From Streptomyces lycii (GTDB lineage: Bacteria; Actinomycetota; Actinomycetes; Streptomycetales; Streptomycetaceae): a stretch of DNA of 64,000 nucleotides. Of this stretch, positions 9,965 through 19,210 are shown piece after piece. Made by a program: the position numbers and the translations under genes. The notes under the pieces are model-generated. The model had not been told where the DNA came from and searched no databases. It was given only the letters and a program-made list of their open reading frames with translations. Position 1 is the stretch's first letter. Each line of letters starts with the position of its first letter. The stretch lies in NCBI RefSeq assembly GCF_009735685.1, contig NZ_WHPN01000416.1:1-64000 (forward strand), in the 5' to 3' direction.

Positions 9965-10477
9965 ATGACCAGCACACCCACCGGACGCCGCACCTGGACC
10001 GTCGCCCCCGAACCCGTCGGCTCCCCCGACTCCGTGGCGCTGCTGCGCGACTACTTCGCGGAGGTTGCGGGCCGTTACTGGGGCCGGCCCGCGACGGAGG
10101 AGGAGATCGACGACGGGGTCACGGGCGAGCACCACAGCGACGATCTCGTACCGCCCGACGGCCTGTTCCTCGTCGCCCGGTACGGCAACGAGCCGACGGG
10201 CTGCGCGGGCCTGCGGCTGCTGCGGCCGGGCACGGCCGAACTGAAGCGCGTCTACGTCCGCCCCGGTGCGCGGCGCAGCGGCGGCGGCTCCGCGCTGATG
10301 GCCGCCGCCGAGTCCGCCGCCCGCTCCCTCGGCGCGACCCGGATCGTGCTGGACACGCGGCGCGACCTGACCGAGTCGCACGCCCTGTACGCGGCGCACG
10401 GCTACGCGGAGATCCCGGCGTACAACCACGGCGTCTTCGCCGACCACTGGTTCGCCAAGGACCTCGGCACGGACTGA
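9965..10477 (+). CDS. GNAT family N-acetyltransferase
   Basis: Transfers an acetyl group from acetyl-CoA to an amine substrate that cannot be named from sequence. The 170-aa chain has the GNAT core: strand β4 CAGLRLLRPGTAELKRVYVRP, pyrophosphate loop RRSGGGSALM (degenerate Q/RxxGxG/A at residues 100-106), then IVLDTRRDLTESHALYAAHGYAEI, the usual motif B. Monocistronic, with a short spacer after the divergent operon at 9766. No RBS stands out (weak AGACTGTCCCCC before the ATG). Confidence 0.85.
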   Translation: MTSTPTGRRTWTVAPEPVGSPDSVALLRDYFAEVAGRYWGRPATEEEIDDGVTGEHHSDDLVPPDGLFLVARYGNEPTGCAGLRLLRPGTAELKRVYVRPGARRSGGGSALMAAAESAARSLGATRIVLDTRRDLTESHALYAAHGYAEIPAYNHGVFADHWFAKDLGTD

Positions 10478-10952
10478 TACGCCAACGGGCCCGGCGCGGG
10501 GCCCGACCGGGGCCGCGCACCCGCTCGCGGGGGCCGTGGCGCACGCCTGGCCGGTGCCCGGACCGGGCGGGCGCCCCCGGCTCGCGCGGCCCGCCGGACT
10601 ACCGGCCCCGTCCGTCCACCGGCTCCGTCCACCGGCTCCGTCCGCCGGTCCCGACCGTCCACCGGCCCCGTCCGCCGACCCTGTCCGCCGACCCGTCCCG
10701 TCCGGCCACCGGACCGCCGCCGTCGCGACCGTGCGCGCGGCCCGCCGAAGCCTGCGCCCGCTCCCCGGGCGGAGCGCTGCGCCCGCCAGGCCACCGCTTC
10801 CGTGCGCCCGCCGGACCACCGGGTCAGCTGTGTCCGCCGGTCCGGCCGCTCAGCGCGTTCACGCACTCAGTGCCCTCAGTGCCCTCAGTGCGCTCAGCGG
10901 GCTCAGCGGGCTCAGCCGGGCTCAGGCATGGCACTCAGTGCGCTCAGCGGAC
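10478..10952. repeat. Intergenic tandem-repeat region
   Basis: Two arrays. At about 10605-10700 runs a 12-mer-like array of CCGTCCACCGGCT/CCGTCCGCC variants. At 10860-10950 a 10-bp array moves from CTCAGTGCCC to CTCAGCGGG units. The latter ends at the stop codon of the convergent transporter gene. No gene is seen. Confidence 0.75.
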
Positions 10953-13061
10953 TCAGTAGTGGTCCACCCGCGCCCCCGGGCCGTGCAGGTGCTGGTGCCC
11001 GTTGTGCGGTCGTTCGTCGTCCGAGCCGCACATCTCGGCGTTCAGCTCACGGACCAGTTCCACCAGGTCCCGGGGCCGCTCCGGCCCCCACCAGTCGCCG
11101 AGCAGCTCCGCCAGCGACTCCTCGCGGGCCTTCGCCAGATGCAGCGCGACCTCGTCCCCCTTGTCGGTCAGCACCAGCGGCAGCCCCTTCCGCACGGCCA
11201 GCCCGCGTTCCTCCACCTGCCGGGCGGCGAGCGTGATGATGCTCAGCGGCACGGTGCTGTGCTCGGCGAGCAGGGCGGGCTCGGCCGAGCCGTAGCGCCG
11301 GATGCGCAGCAGCAGCCAACTCGCCCCCGGGTGGAGGTCGTACCCGGCCCGCCGGGTGATGTCGGCGTAGACCTCGCGGCGGCCCTCCCGGCTGCCGAGG
11401 TGGGACAGGGCTCGGGCGGCCTCGTCGTGCGAGGAGCGTTCGACGGGGTTGCCGGCCAGGGTCTCGCTCATCTCGGGCGTCCGTACGGAGCCCCGCAGCG
11501 GGTCCTCCTTGAGGAACAGCGCGAGCACCAGGGCGACCAGCGCGACCGGTGTCGCGTAGAGGAAGACATCGGTGATCGCGGTCGCGTAGGCGTCGAGCAC
11601 CCGTGGCCGGAGCGCGGCGGGCAGTTCGGCGACCGTCCGCGGGTCGGCCTCCAGCGTGCCCGGGTCGGCACCGGGCGGCAGCCGCTCGCCCGCGAGCGCG
11701 GCGGACAGCTTGTCACCGAGCCGTCCGGCGAAGACGCTGCCGAAGACCGCGACGCCGAACGAGGCGCCGATCGACCGGAAGAAGGTGGCGCCGGAGGTGG
11801 CGACGCCCAGGTCCTCGTAGCCGACGGCGTTCTGCACGGCGACCACCAGGATCTGCATCACCAGCCCGAGCCCGAAACCGAAGACCGCGAAGTACAGGCC
11901 CATCTCCCACTCGCCGCTCCTCCGGTCCAACTGGTGCAGCAGGAGCAGCCCGAGGGCGGTGACGGCGGTGCCCGCGACGGGGAAGACCTTCCAGCGTCCG
12001 GTACGGGTCACCAGCCGCCCGGAGCCGGTCGAGGCGATCAGCAGCCCGGCGACCATCGGCAGCATGTGCACACCGGACATGGTGGGCGTGACCCCGCGGA
12101 CGACCTGGAGGAACGTCGGCAGGTAGGTCATCGCGCCGAACATCGCGAACCCGACGACGAAACCGATGACGGAGCAGAGCGTGAAGGTCCGGCTCCGGAA
12201 CAGTTTCAGCGGCAGCACCGGCTCGGCCGCCCGCCGTTCCACGGCCACGAACGCGGCGGTGAGGACGACGGCGAGCACCGCCAGGCCGACGATCTGCCAC
12301 GAGCCCCAGGCCCAGGTCGTGCCGCCGAGCGAGGTCGCGAGCACCAGGCAGGCGGCCACGGAGGCGATGAGGAAGGTGCCGGGATAGTCGATCCGGTGGC
12401 GCTCGCGGTACCGCGGGATGTGCAGCACCGTGGCGATCACCAGCAGCGCGACCAGCCCGACGGGCACATTGATGTAGAAGACCCAGCGCCAGCTCAGATG
12501 CTCTGTGAAGAGCCCGCCGAGCAGCGGTCCGAGCACACTGGTCGCGCCGAACACCGCGCCGAACAGCCCCTGGTACCGGCCGCGCTCGCGGGGCGGCACG
12601 ATGTCGCCGACGATCGCCATGGACAGCACCATCAGCCCGCCGCCGCCGAGCCCCTGGAGAGCGCGGAAGGCGATCAGCTGCGGCATGTCCTGCGCCACCC
12701 CGCAGAGCACGGAGCCGACGAGGAAGATCCCGATGGCCGTCAGGAACAGCTTCTTCCGGCCGTACTGGTCGCCCAGCTTGCCCCAGAGCGGGGTCGCGGC
12801 CGTCGCGGCGAGGAGATACGCGGTGACCACCCACGACAGGTGTTCCATGCCGCCGAGTTCGCTGACGATCGTCGGCAGGGCGGTCGAGACGATGGTCTGG
12901 TCGAGCGCGGCGAGCAGCAGTCCCAGCAGCAGGGCGCCGATCGCCATCAGCACCGACGCCCCGGGTTCGTCCGGGTCGTGTCCGAGCCCGGCGGCTTTCC
13001 GCTGTTCAGGGGGCACGGAGTCGCCGGACCGGTCGGCGGGTGCCGTCGCGTCCTCGGCCAT
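10953..13061 (-). CDS. DHA2-type MFS drug exporter fused to a C-terminal MarR-like domain
   Basis: A proton-driven multidrug exporter of the 14-helix DHA2 family with an added cytoplasmic domain. Residues 36-515 are the transporter: motif A GKLGDQYGRKKLF after helix 2, antiporter motif C (GPLLGGLFTEHLSWRWVFYINVP) and LDQTIVSTALPTI in helix 1. Residues 530-680 resemble a MarR-type winged helix: a dimerisation helix, LLLRIRRYG, a recognition-helix region LSIITLAARQVEERGLAV, then a wing LVLTDKGDEVALHL. At 702 aa it is about 170 residues longer than ordinary DHA2 proteins. ATG preceded by GGAGG. The added domain may sense drug and gate or tether the pump; DNA binding is unproven. Confidence 0.88.
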   Translation of the reverse strand: MAEDATAPADRSGDSVPPEQRKAAGLGHDPDEPGASVLMAIGALLLGLLLAALDQTIVSTALPTIVSELGGMEHLSWVVTAYLLAATAATPLWGKLGDQYGRKKLFLTAIGIFLVGSVLCGVAQDMPQLIAFRALQGLGGGGLMVLSMAIVGDIVPPRERGRYQGLFGAVFGATSVLGPLLGGLFTEHLSWRWVFYINVPVGLVALLVIATVLHIPRYRERHRIDYPGTFLIASVAACLVLATSLGGTTWAWGSWQIVGLAVLAVVLTAAFVAVERRAAEPVLPLKLFRSRTFTLCSVIGFVVGFAMFGAMTYLPTFLQVVRGVTPTMSGVHMLPMVAGLLIASTGSGRLVTRTGRWKVFPVAGTAVTALGLLLLHQLDRRSGEWEMGLYFAVFGFGLGLVMQILVVAVQNAVGYEDLGVATSGATFFRSIGASFGVAVFGSVFAGRLGDKLSAALAGERLPPGADPGTLEADPRTVAELPAALRPRVLDAYATAITDVFLYATPVALVALVLALFLKEDPLRGSVRTPEMSETLAGNPVERSSHDEAARALSHLGSREGRREVYADITRRAGYDLHPGASWLLLRIRRYGSAEPALLAEHSTVPLSIITLAARQVEERGLAVRKGLPLVLTDKGDEVALHLAKAREESLAELLGDWWGPERPRDLVELVRELNAEMCGSDDERPHNGHQHLHGPGARVDHY

Positions 13062-13261
13062 GACAGGCCTCCTCGGGTCGGGCTCTGCCGCTCTGGGTGC
13101 CCACGACGGCGGCTCCTATCCCACCCGGTCCGCCCCGGCGCTCCGGGACCTCCCGGACGGCGTCCGCGGAACGGGCGGAACCGCACCCTCTGGACCGGCG
13201 TTTCTGGGCTTGTCGCACTGGTGTCTGCATAATCACTTCCGTCAGAGGGAGGGGACCCACG

Positions 13262-15163
13262 GTGACGGCACATCGCTGCCCGGAGTGCGGCTCGGGGCGG
13301 ACGTCGGACGGCAGGCTCGCCTGCGACTGCGCCGAGCGCGCGTTGGCGGCGGCGGAGGACTTCGATCCGCTCCTGCGCATCCGGCCCTACGTCGACCTGC
13401 CCGAACCGGAACAGGACCGGCCGGGCGGCCCGGGCGAGCCCTCCGGCCCGGCCCGGGACGACGACGAGCGGCTGACCGGGGAGGACGGCGGGTCCGGCGC
13501 CCCGGCCCGCGACGGTGCTCCCGGGCGGCCCGTACCGGCTCCGGACCCGGCGGCGCCGCCGTTCCGGCAGCGGCTCGCGGAGGAGCGGGCGGAGGGGGCC
13601 GAAGCGGCGACCGGGACAGCCGCGTCCGGCGAGTCCTCCGGCCAGTCCTCCCCGCCGCGGCCCGAACTGCGTCCTCGGCTGCGGCCGTCCTCGGCGGAGA
13701 CCACCGGGGAGCGCGACGGGGACGGCGTACGGGACGGTGCCGACGGCGTACCGGGCGACGGCGCACGGAGCGACGCGGTACGGAGCGACGGCGCCCGGGA
13801 CGGCCTCGCCGGGCGTGGCGGCCCGGCCGGGCGGGACGGCGAACGGGCCGCCCACGGCGGTGCACCGGCCGCGGGCGGCACGGGACGGACCGGTGACGGC
13901 CCGGTGCGGAACGGCGGTGACGCGGGGCGGCCCGGGACGGACCGGGCGGCCGGGGTCGCCGGACCGGACACCGGTGCGGCTGCCCGTTCTCGGACGGCGG
14001 GCGCCGCGGCCGGCGCTGTGGGAAGCACCGCGGCCGGAAGCGGTCCGGCGGGCCGGGACACGGCGGACCGGGCCCCGGCGGGCAGCGGCGCGTGGGAGAG
14101 CGGCACGGCGGACAGCGCCCGGGCACGCTCCGGGACGGCGACCGACAGGGCGTCCATGGCGGCCGCCGCGGGCGGCCGGACCGCGGACGACGCTCCCGGA
14201 CCCGCGGAACGGCACACCGCTGAGCCGTCCGGAGCCGGATCCCCGTCGGCCGCCGACGCGGCGACGGCGCCGCTCCCTGCCGTACCGGGCTCCGGCCCCG
14301 GCTCCCGGCCGGGCACGACCGACCCGTTCGGCCCCGCGTCCCCGCACCGGGACGACGACGGGGCCCGGCCCTCCGTCGGTGACCCGGCAAGCGGCACCCC
14401 GGAGGCGACGGCTCTCCTCTCCCCCGTCCTGTCCCCGGTGGCCGGGCCGGGATCGGCCCCCGCCGGTCCCCGCGAGCAGGATCTGGGGCTGTTCAGCCAC
14501 GACGACCCGCAGGACGACGTCTGGGACGACGACCAGCCGCCCGCCCGGCAGCGGCGGCGCCGGGCAGCCGTCGTCGCCGGAGGTGCCGTCGCCGTCGCGG
14601 CGGTCTGTGTCGGCGTGCTGAGCGCCGGCCTGCTGGGAGGCGGCGACGAGGAGGACCGGGCGGTGCCGAGCGAGACGACCCGGTCCGCGTCGGCCGTACA
14701 ACCCACGGGGCAGGAACCCGAGAGCCCGTCCCCGTCCGCGTCCTCCGAGAGCGGCTCGCCGTCGGCCTCGGCGTCGGACAGTTCCTCCGCTTCCGCCAGC
14801 GCCTCGGCCGCCGTACCGACGGGCCCGGACGGGACACCGTCGGCGACCGAGGGCACGGGGGCGGTCACCGAGCCGACGGACGGCTCCGGCGGCGTGGACG
14901 AGGAGCAGCCGGACGACAGCCCGCAGGTGCTCCAGGAGGGCATGGAGGGCCCGCAGGTCAAGGAGATGCAGCAGCGGCTGAACCAGGTGGCCGGCCTGTC
15001 GGGGGTGTTCGGCAAGGATCTGCCGGAGGACGGCCGCTTCGACGAGGAGGACCGGGAGCGGGTCGAGCGGTACCAGGAGTGGAACGGCATCCGCGAGGAC
15101 CCCGAGGGCGTCTACGGCAAGGCGACCCGCCGCTCCCTGGAAAGCCGCACCGAGGAGCCGTAG
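13262..15163 (+). CDS. Zinc-ribbon / single-TM / peptidoglycan-binding protein
   Basis: A probable envelope sensor or anchor protein. Residues 1-26 form a short Cys-rich zinc-binding motif (HRCPECGSG...CDC), followed by a 400-residue disordered Gly/Ala/Thr/Pro region. One membrane helix (AVVAGGAVAVAAVCVGVLSAGLL) follows, then a Ser/Glu-rich stalk (SESGSPSASASDSSSAS) outside the cell, and a C-terminal PG_binding_1 domain (EGMEGPQVKEMQQRLNQ ... YGKATRRSLES) that would contact the cell wall. The GTG start has GAGGGAGGGG upstream. The protein seems to link a cytoplasmic zinc ribbon to peptidoglycan; its partner is unknown. Confidence 0.8.
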   Translation: MTAHRCPECGSGRTSDGRLACDCAERALAAAEDFDPLLRIRPYVDLPEPEQDRPGGPGEPSGPARDDDERLTGEDGGSGAPARDGAPGRPVPAPDPAAPPFRQRLAEERAEGAEAATGTAASGESSGQSSPPRPELRPRLRPSSAETTGERDGDGVRDGADGVPGDGARSDAVRSDGARDGLAGRGGPAGRDGERAAHGGAPAAGGTGRTGDGPVRNGGDAGRPGTDRAAGVAGPDTGAAARSRTAGAAAGAVGSTAAGSGPAGRDTADRAPAGSGAWESGTADSARARSGTATDRASMAAAAGGRTADDAPGPAERHTAEPSGAGSPSAADAATAPLPAVPGSGPGSRPGTTDPFGPASPHRDDDGARPSVGDPASGTPEATALLSPVLSPVAGPGSAPAGPREQDLGLFSHDDPQDDVWDDDQPPARQRRRRAAVVAGGAVAVAAVCVGVLSAGLLGGGDEEDRAVPSETTRSASAVQPTGQEPESPSPSASSESGSPSASASDSSSASASASAAVPTGPDGTPSATEGTGAVTEPTDGSGGVDEEQPDDSPQVLQEGMEGPQVKEMQQRLNQVAGLSGVFGKDLPEDGRFDEEDRERVERYQEWNGIREDPEGVYGKATRRSLESRTEEP

Positions 15164-15360
15164 GGAGCACACCGAGGAGGCGGGGGCGGGCGCTCCGAGG
15201 AGCCGTAGGGGGCGCACCGAAAAGCCGTGGGCGGGCGGCGGGCAGGCACGGTCCGGCATGCCTTCTCGCCGGGCTCCGCGTTCCTCCCGGCGCCGACCGG
15301 ACCTGCCGAAAGCCGGGGCCGCCGCCCGGCCGTCCGCCACCGCCGCGGCCTGCCCGCCCC

Positions 15361-15416
15361 GGCCTTCCTCACCGGCCTTCCTCACCGGCCTTCCTCACCG
15401 GCCTTCCTCACCGGCC
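15361..15416. repeat. Four perfect 13-bp tandem repeats
   Basis: Four head-to-tail copies of GGCCTTCCTCACC. The rest of 15164-15930 has weaker, longer direct repeats (CCCGGGACGCAAACCCGGGCC variants about 15815-15915). No gene is supported here. Confidence 0.9.
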
Positions 15417-15930
15417 CTTCGTCGTACGCACCCCGCGCTCACCGGGGGCCGGGGGCTCCTCGTCCCGCGGGGTGCCAACCCGTCACCCGCCGCCGTACCG
15501 GGTACGGACCCAGGGCGCCGCGGCGGGTGCCGCACCGGGCGCCGCTGCCGAGCCTCGGCCGACCGGCGCGCTCCCCGGCTCCACGGGCCCTCACTGCGTA
15601 GCCGAGTGCGCCCGGGAACCACCCACCCCAGACCCGAACCGCTCCCTCCAAGGCCCGGCACCGCTCCCTCCGAGCGCCGGAACCGCTCCCTCCGAGGCCC
15701 GGGAACCACCCACCAAGTCCGAGGCCTCCTCGCCCCGGGGACACCCCCGGACCCGGGCCCCCGGACCCGGGCCCGCAAACCCGGCCGCACCCCGGCCACA
15801 GGCCCTGGCCACGGACCCGGGACGCAAACCCGGGCCGCACCGGGGCCCCAGACCCAGGACGTACCCGGGCCGCGAACCCAAGGCCCAAACCCAAGACCCA
15901 ACCCGGGACGCAGGCCCTGGCCGGAGGCCC

Positions 15931-15954
15931 CCTGGCGTCCGGCGCCAGGTTTTT
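15931..15954 (+). terminator. Rho-independent-like terminator
   Basis: A perfect 7-bp stem CCTGGCG/CGCCAGG with a 5-nt loop is followed by five T residues, unusual in this genome. It would end + strand transcription coming from the envelope protein gene, about 770 bases upstream, and insulates the HAD gene. Confidence 0.6.
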
Positions 15955-15964
15955 GTATGGTTGA

Positions 15965-15980
15965 GGAACAAAGTGGTTCC
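15965..15980. promoter_or_regulatory. Inverted repeat GGAAC-N6-GTTCC upstream of HAD gene
   Basis: GGAAC AAAGTG GTTCC lies in an AT-rich patch just after the terminator and 64 bases before the HAD start. A TATGGT hexamer (15956-15961) next to it could be a -10 element, but no -35 is convincing. It may be an operator; no regulator is assigned. Confidence 0.3.
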
Positions 15981-16043
15981 GCCCGCATTCCCTGACCGGC
16001 GGGCGGAGCCGCTTGTCTTCTTCCGCACGTCTTGGAGCCACCG

Positions 16044-16712
16044 ATGACGGCCGACGCCTCCGCCACCGCCCTCACCGCCCGGGCCCTGCTGCTCGACATG
16101 GACGGCACCCTCGTCAATTCGGACGCCGTCGTCGAACGCTGCTGGCGCCGGTGGGCGGCCGAGCAGGGACTCGACCCGGAGTACGTCCTCGGACGCGTCC
16201 ACGGCCGGCAGGGGCACGCCACCATGGCGCTGCTGCTCCCCGACCGTCCCGCCGCCCTCAACCACGAGGACAACAAGCGGATGCTGGCCCAGGAGACCGC
16301 CGACATGGACGGCGTCGTACCGGTGCCCGGCGCGCCCGCGTTCATGGAGGCGATCGCCTCCCTGCCGCACGCGCTCGTCACCTCCGCCGACCGGGCACTG
16401 TCCACCGCCCGGATGGCCGCGGCCGGGCTCCCGATGCCGGAGCTGCGGGTCACCGCCGAGTGCGTGGGCGCGAGCAAGCCGGACCCGGAGGGCTTCCTCA
16501 AGGGCGCGGCCGAGCTGGGCTACGAGCCGGCCGACTGCGTGGTCTTCGAGGACTCCGAGGTCGGCATCGCGGCGGCCCGCGCCGCCGGCATGCGCGTGGT
16601 GGGCGTCGGCCCGCGGGCGGCCGCCCTCGACCCGACGGTGCACGTACGCGACCTGGAGCAGGTCCGCGTCGAGGCCGCACCCGGCGGACTCCGCCTCACC
16701 GTCACGGCCTGA
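16044..16712 (+). CDS. HAD-IA hydrolase (sugar-phosphatase-like)
   Basis: Cytoplasmic phosphatase of the haloacid dehalogenase superfamily, subclass IA (β-phosphoglucomutase/sugar-phosphatase-like). The 222-aa chain shows motif I LLLDMDGTLVNSD with both catalytic Asp residues, motif II LVTSADRA, motif III Lys in GASKPDPEGF and motif IV VFEDSEVGIAAARAAGM. The helical cap lies between residues 20 and 90. The ATG was chosen because GGAG precedes it by six bases; an upstream TTG in the same frame overlaps this site. The physiological substrate is not determined. Confidence 0.9.
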   Translation: MTADASATALTARALLLDMDGTLVNSDAVVERCWRRWAAEQGLDPEYVLGRVHGRQGHATMALLLPDRPAALNHEDNKRMLAQETADMDGVVPVPGAPAFMEAIASLPHALVTSADRALSTARMAAAGLPMPELRVTAECVGASKPDPEGFLKGAAELGYEPADCVVFEDSEVGIAAARAAGMRVVGVGPRAAALDPTVHVRDLEQVRVEAAPGGLRLTVTA

Positions 16713-17106
16713 GAGGCCCCGCGCCCCGCCACACCTGCACGTCAGCGGGCTGACCCGCTCCCCGCGGGCCCGCCCCCTCCCGCCCGCGGGCGGCCTCCCG
16801 TGGAAGGCGGTGGCTGCGGGCGGCTCACGGGGAACGCGGTGGCTGCGGGCTGTCTCCCGTGGAACGCGGCACGGCCCGTATCTCCTGCCGACGTGTGACG
16901 TGGACCGGCTGCCGTGACCGAGCCCGCGCGCACTCCGGGGCCACAGCCCCCACCCACCCGAATCGCTCAGGGGGGATCGCTGCCCCGAGCGAGCCCCAGC
17001 CGCGCGCACGCCCGAGCCACAGACCCCACCCGAGCCGTTCCGGGACGATCGCTACCCCGATCCCGACCCCGAGCCCGAGCCCGCGCCCGCTCCCGCGCCG
17101 CAGCCC
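16713..17106. other. Convergent intergenic region, no gene
   Basis: Between the HAD gene and the convergent phosphatase gene. It has three spaced copies of CCCGTGGAA(C/G)GCGG (about 16800, 16830, 16860) and CCCGAGCCACAG words, but no gene, RNA or clear terminator. Confidence 0.4.
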
Positions 17107-18330
17107 TCACCCCAGCCGTTCCGGGACGACCCCCTCCCCGGCCGCCGCCCCCGGGGCCTCCGGCGGCGGCCGGGAGACGGCCAGCAACGCCACGTCGTCC
17201 CGCAGCGAACCGCCGGTGTGCCGCTGGAGATCCTCCCGGATCGCGTCGAGCACACCGTCCGGTCCCGGCGGGGTGGGGCGCGACAGCCGGGGCACCGGGT
17301 CGTAGAAGGTCCCGTTCCGGTCGCGTGCCTCGGTCACCCCGTCCGTGTACAGCACCAGCGTGGCGCCCGGCGGCATCCGGTAGGCGTCGACGGGGACGCC
17401 GAAGTCCCCGACCGTCGCCAGCCCCAGCGGCAGGGACGCCGCCCCGGGGGCCAGGGTCCGCACCCGGCCGCCGGAGACCAGGAGGGGCGCGGGATGGCCG
17501 CGGTTGGCCACGCGCAGCACGTCGAGTCCGTCGTCCAGCTCGGCGACCACCGCCGTGGCGAACGACTCGGACATGGCGCCGCCGTCGTCCGCGCCGAGGC
17601 CCTCGGCCCGTTCCTCGAGCCGGCCGACCACCTCCCGCAGGTCCCGGAGGTGGGTGCTCGCCGCCTGGAAGGCGCCCAGCAGCCCGTTGACCGTCCGGAC
17701 CGCGTCCAGGCCCTTGCCGCGTACGTCGCCGATCAGGATGCGCAGGCCGTAGGGGGTGTGGTGGATCGCGTAGAAGTCGCCGCCGACGGCGGCCTCCCGG
17801 GACGCTGCCTGGTAGCGCGCGGCCACCGCCGCCCCGCCCACCCGCGGCGGGGGCTCCGGCAGCACCGCGCGCTGGACGGCCTCGGCCAGTTCGCGGGCGG
17901 TGCTCAGCTTGCGGCGGTCGCTCGCCGCCACCCGGTTGATGGCCGCGGCCACCACCGTCAGCAGCACGATGCTGGTGAACCCCACCGCGTACGCGGTTTC
18001 GAACTCCCTGCCGTGCAGCCGGAACTCGACGATCCCGATGAGCAGGGCGCAACCGCCCGTCGCCAGCGTCCCGGTGAGGGACAGCAGCGGCGCGGCGATC
18101 GCCGGCGCCGCCGCGAGCAGCGGAAAGGCGGAGATCCACGCCGGCAGCACGAAGCCGACCACCGCACCGGCCAGCAGGACGGCCGCCGGGAGCCAGCGGA
18201 ACCACTCCCACCACGGACGGTGCCACCCGGGCACGCCGCCCCCACCCGCCCGGTCCGCCCACCGTGTCGCGCCCTGGTCACGGACCCGGCGCCAGGCGTC
18301 GGCGAGCCCGGGGGAGATCAGCGGACGCAT
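17107..18330 (-). CDS. SpoIIE-type PP2C Ser/Thr phosphatase with membrane anchor
   Basis: Mn/Mg-dependent phosphatase that probably dephosphorylates an anti-anti-sigma factor. Four to five hydrophobic helices span residues 45-140. A linker helix (ASDRRKLSTARELAEAVQRAVLP) is followed by a SpoIIE phosphatase domain with the metal-binding Asp residues in GGDFYAIHHTPYGLRILIGDVRGKGLDA, LYTDGVTEARD and LRDDVALLAV. There is no PAS, GAF or HATPase domain, so signal input must come through the membrane part. ATG with GGGAG seven bases upstream. Monocistronic. Confidence 0.9.
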   Translation of the reverse strand: MRPLISPGLADAWRRVRDQGATRWADRAGGGGVPGWHRPWWEWFRWLPAAVLLAGAVVGFVLPAWISAFPLLAAAPAIAAPLLSLTGTLATGGCALLIGIVEFRLHGREFETAYAVGFTSIVLLTVVAAAINRVAASDRRKLSTARELAEAVQRAVLPEPPPRVGGAAVAARYQAASREAAVGGDFYAIHHTPYGLRILIGDVRGKGLDAVRTVNGLLGAFQAASTHLRDLREVVGRLEERAEGLGADDGGAMSESFATAVVAELDDGLDVLRVANRGHPAPLLVSGGRVRTLAPGAASLPLGLATVGDFGVPVDAYRMPPGATLVLYTDGVTEARDRNGTFYDPVPRLSRPTPPGPDGVLDAIREDLQRHTGGSLRDDVALLAVSRPPPEAPGAAAGEGVVPERLG

Positions 18331-18430
18331 GCGACATCTCCCACGTCACGAGGGTCACGGCACTCCCAGTGTCGGCCCGGTTCCGTGGTTCCGCACGTCG
18401 CCGGACGGCTCCGCCCCGCCGGCCCACCGC

Positions 18431-18556
18431 CCGGCGGCCGTACGCCCTCACGGCGAGACCACCTCATACGGGCCGGCGGCCGTACGCCCTCGTGGCGAGA
18501 CCGCCTCGTACAGGCCGGCGGCCGTACGCCCTCACGGCGAGACCGCCTCGTACAGG
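18431..18556. repeat. Three 42-bp tandem repeats spanning the gdt1-type gene's 3' end
   Basis: Three adjoining 42-bp units (starts 18431, 18473, 18515), differing at a few positions. The third unit contains the stop codon and last eight codons of the adjacent - strand transporter gene, so the array looks like repeated duplication of the gene's 3' end. Confidence 0.9.
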
Positions 18557-19113
18557 CTGAACGCCGCCAGCGCCAGCATCACCACCGCCGCCACCTTGGT
18601 GATCAGCTTCAGCGGCACGTACTTCATCAGCGTCCGCCCGCCCAGGATGCCGATGCCCGCGACCGCCCACAGGGCGAGGACCGCGCCGATGCCGACCGAG
18701 ACGGGGTCGTCGTAGCGGGCGGCCAGGTTCGCGGTCATGATCTGGGTGAGGTCGCCGAACTCGGCGACGAGGATCAGCATGAAGCCCGCTCCGGACACCT
18801 TCCAGAAGCTCTGGTCGGCGGGCTTGCGGATCTCCTCCTCGTCCTCGTCCTTCTTCAGCAGGAGCATCGCGGCTCCGGCCAGGAAGAGCACACCGACGAC
18901 GGCCTGCACGATGCGCTGCGGCAGCAGGGTGAGCACGCTGCCCGCGGCGACCGCGAGGAGGACGTGTACGACGAAGGCCGCGGCGACGCCGGCGAAGACG
19001 TAGGAGGCGCGGTAGCGGGTCCCGAGCATCAGCCCCGCGAGGGCGGTCTTGTCGGGGAGTTCGGCGAGGAAGACGACGCCGAAGACGAGTGCGATGGTGC
19101 CGATGCTGAGCAC
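18532..19113 (-). CDS. TMEM165/GDT1 (UPF0016) family Mn2+ transporter
   Basis: Membrane cation exporter of the GDT1 family, which moves Mn2+ (or Ca2+) against protons. The 193-aa chain has six helices in two repeats with the family acidic motifs: AELPDKTAL in the first and AEFGDLTQIM in the second (a variant of E-x-G-D-K/R-T/S). An Asp/Glu/Lys loop (KKDEDEEEIRK) separates the halves. I chose the GTG preceded by GAGGGA nine bases upstream; a longer frame to 19206 is riboswitch leader. Expression is very likely controlled by the Mn riboswitch at 19211-19331. The final codons are part of a 42-bp repeat array. Confidence 0.9.
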   Translation of the reverse strand: MLSIGTIALVFGVVFLAELPDKTALAGLMLGTRYRASYVFAGVAAAFVVHVLLAVAAGSVLTLLPQRIVQAVVGVLFLAGAAMLLLKKDEDEEEIRKPADQSFWKVSGAGFMLILVAEFGDLTQIMTANLAARYDDPVSVGIGAVLALWAVAGIGILGGRTLMKYVPLKLITKVAAVVMLALAAFSLYEAVSP

Positions 19114-19210
19114 AGCGGTGATTCCCTCAATCGGTCGGGCTGCCGGGCCGGACCGAGAGGACCTGGTCGATTCAGGGGTCGCTTCGGCACGGCAGCGTCT
19201 GGACACTGCG

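Noticed and set aside
10536-13232. 898-codon + strand open frame opposite the MFS-MarR gene
   Set aside because: Composition shadow of the transporter; no start signal and low-complexity product.
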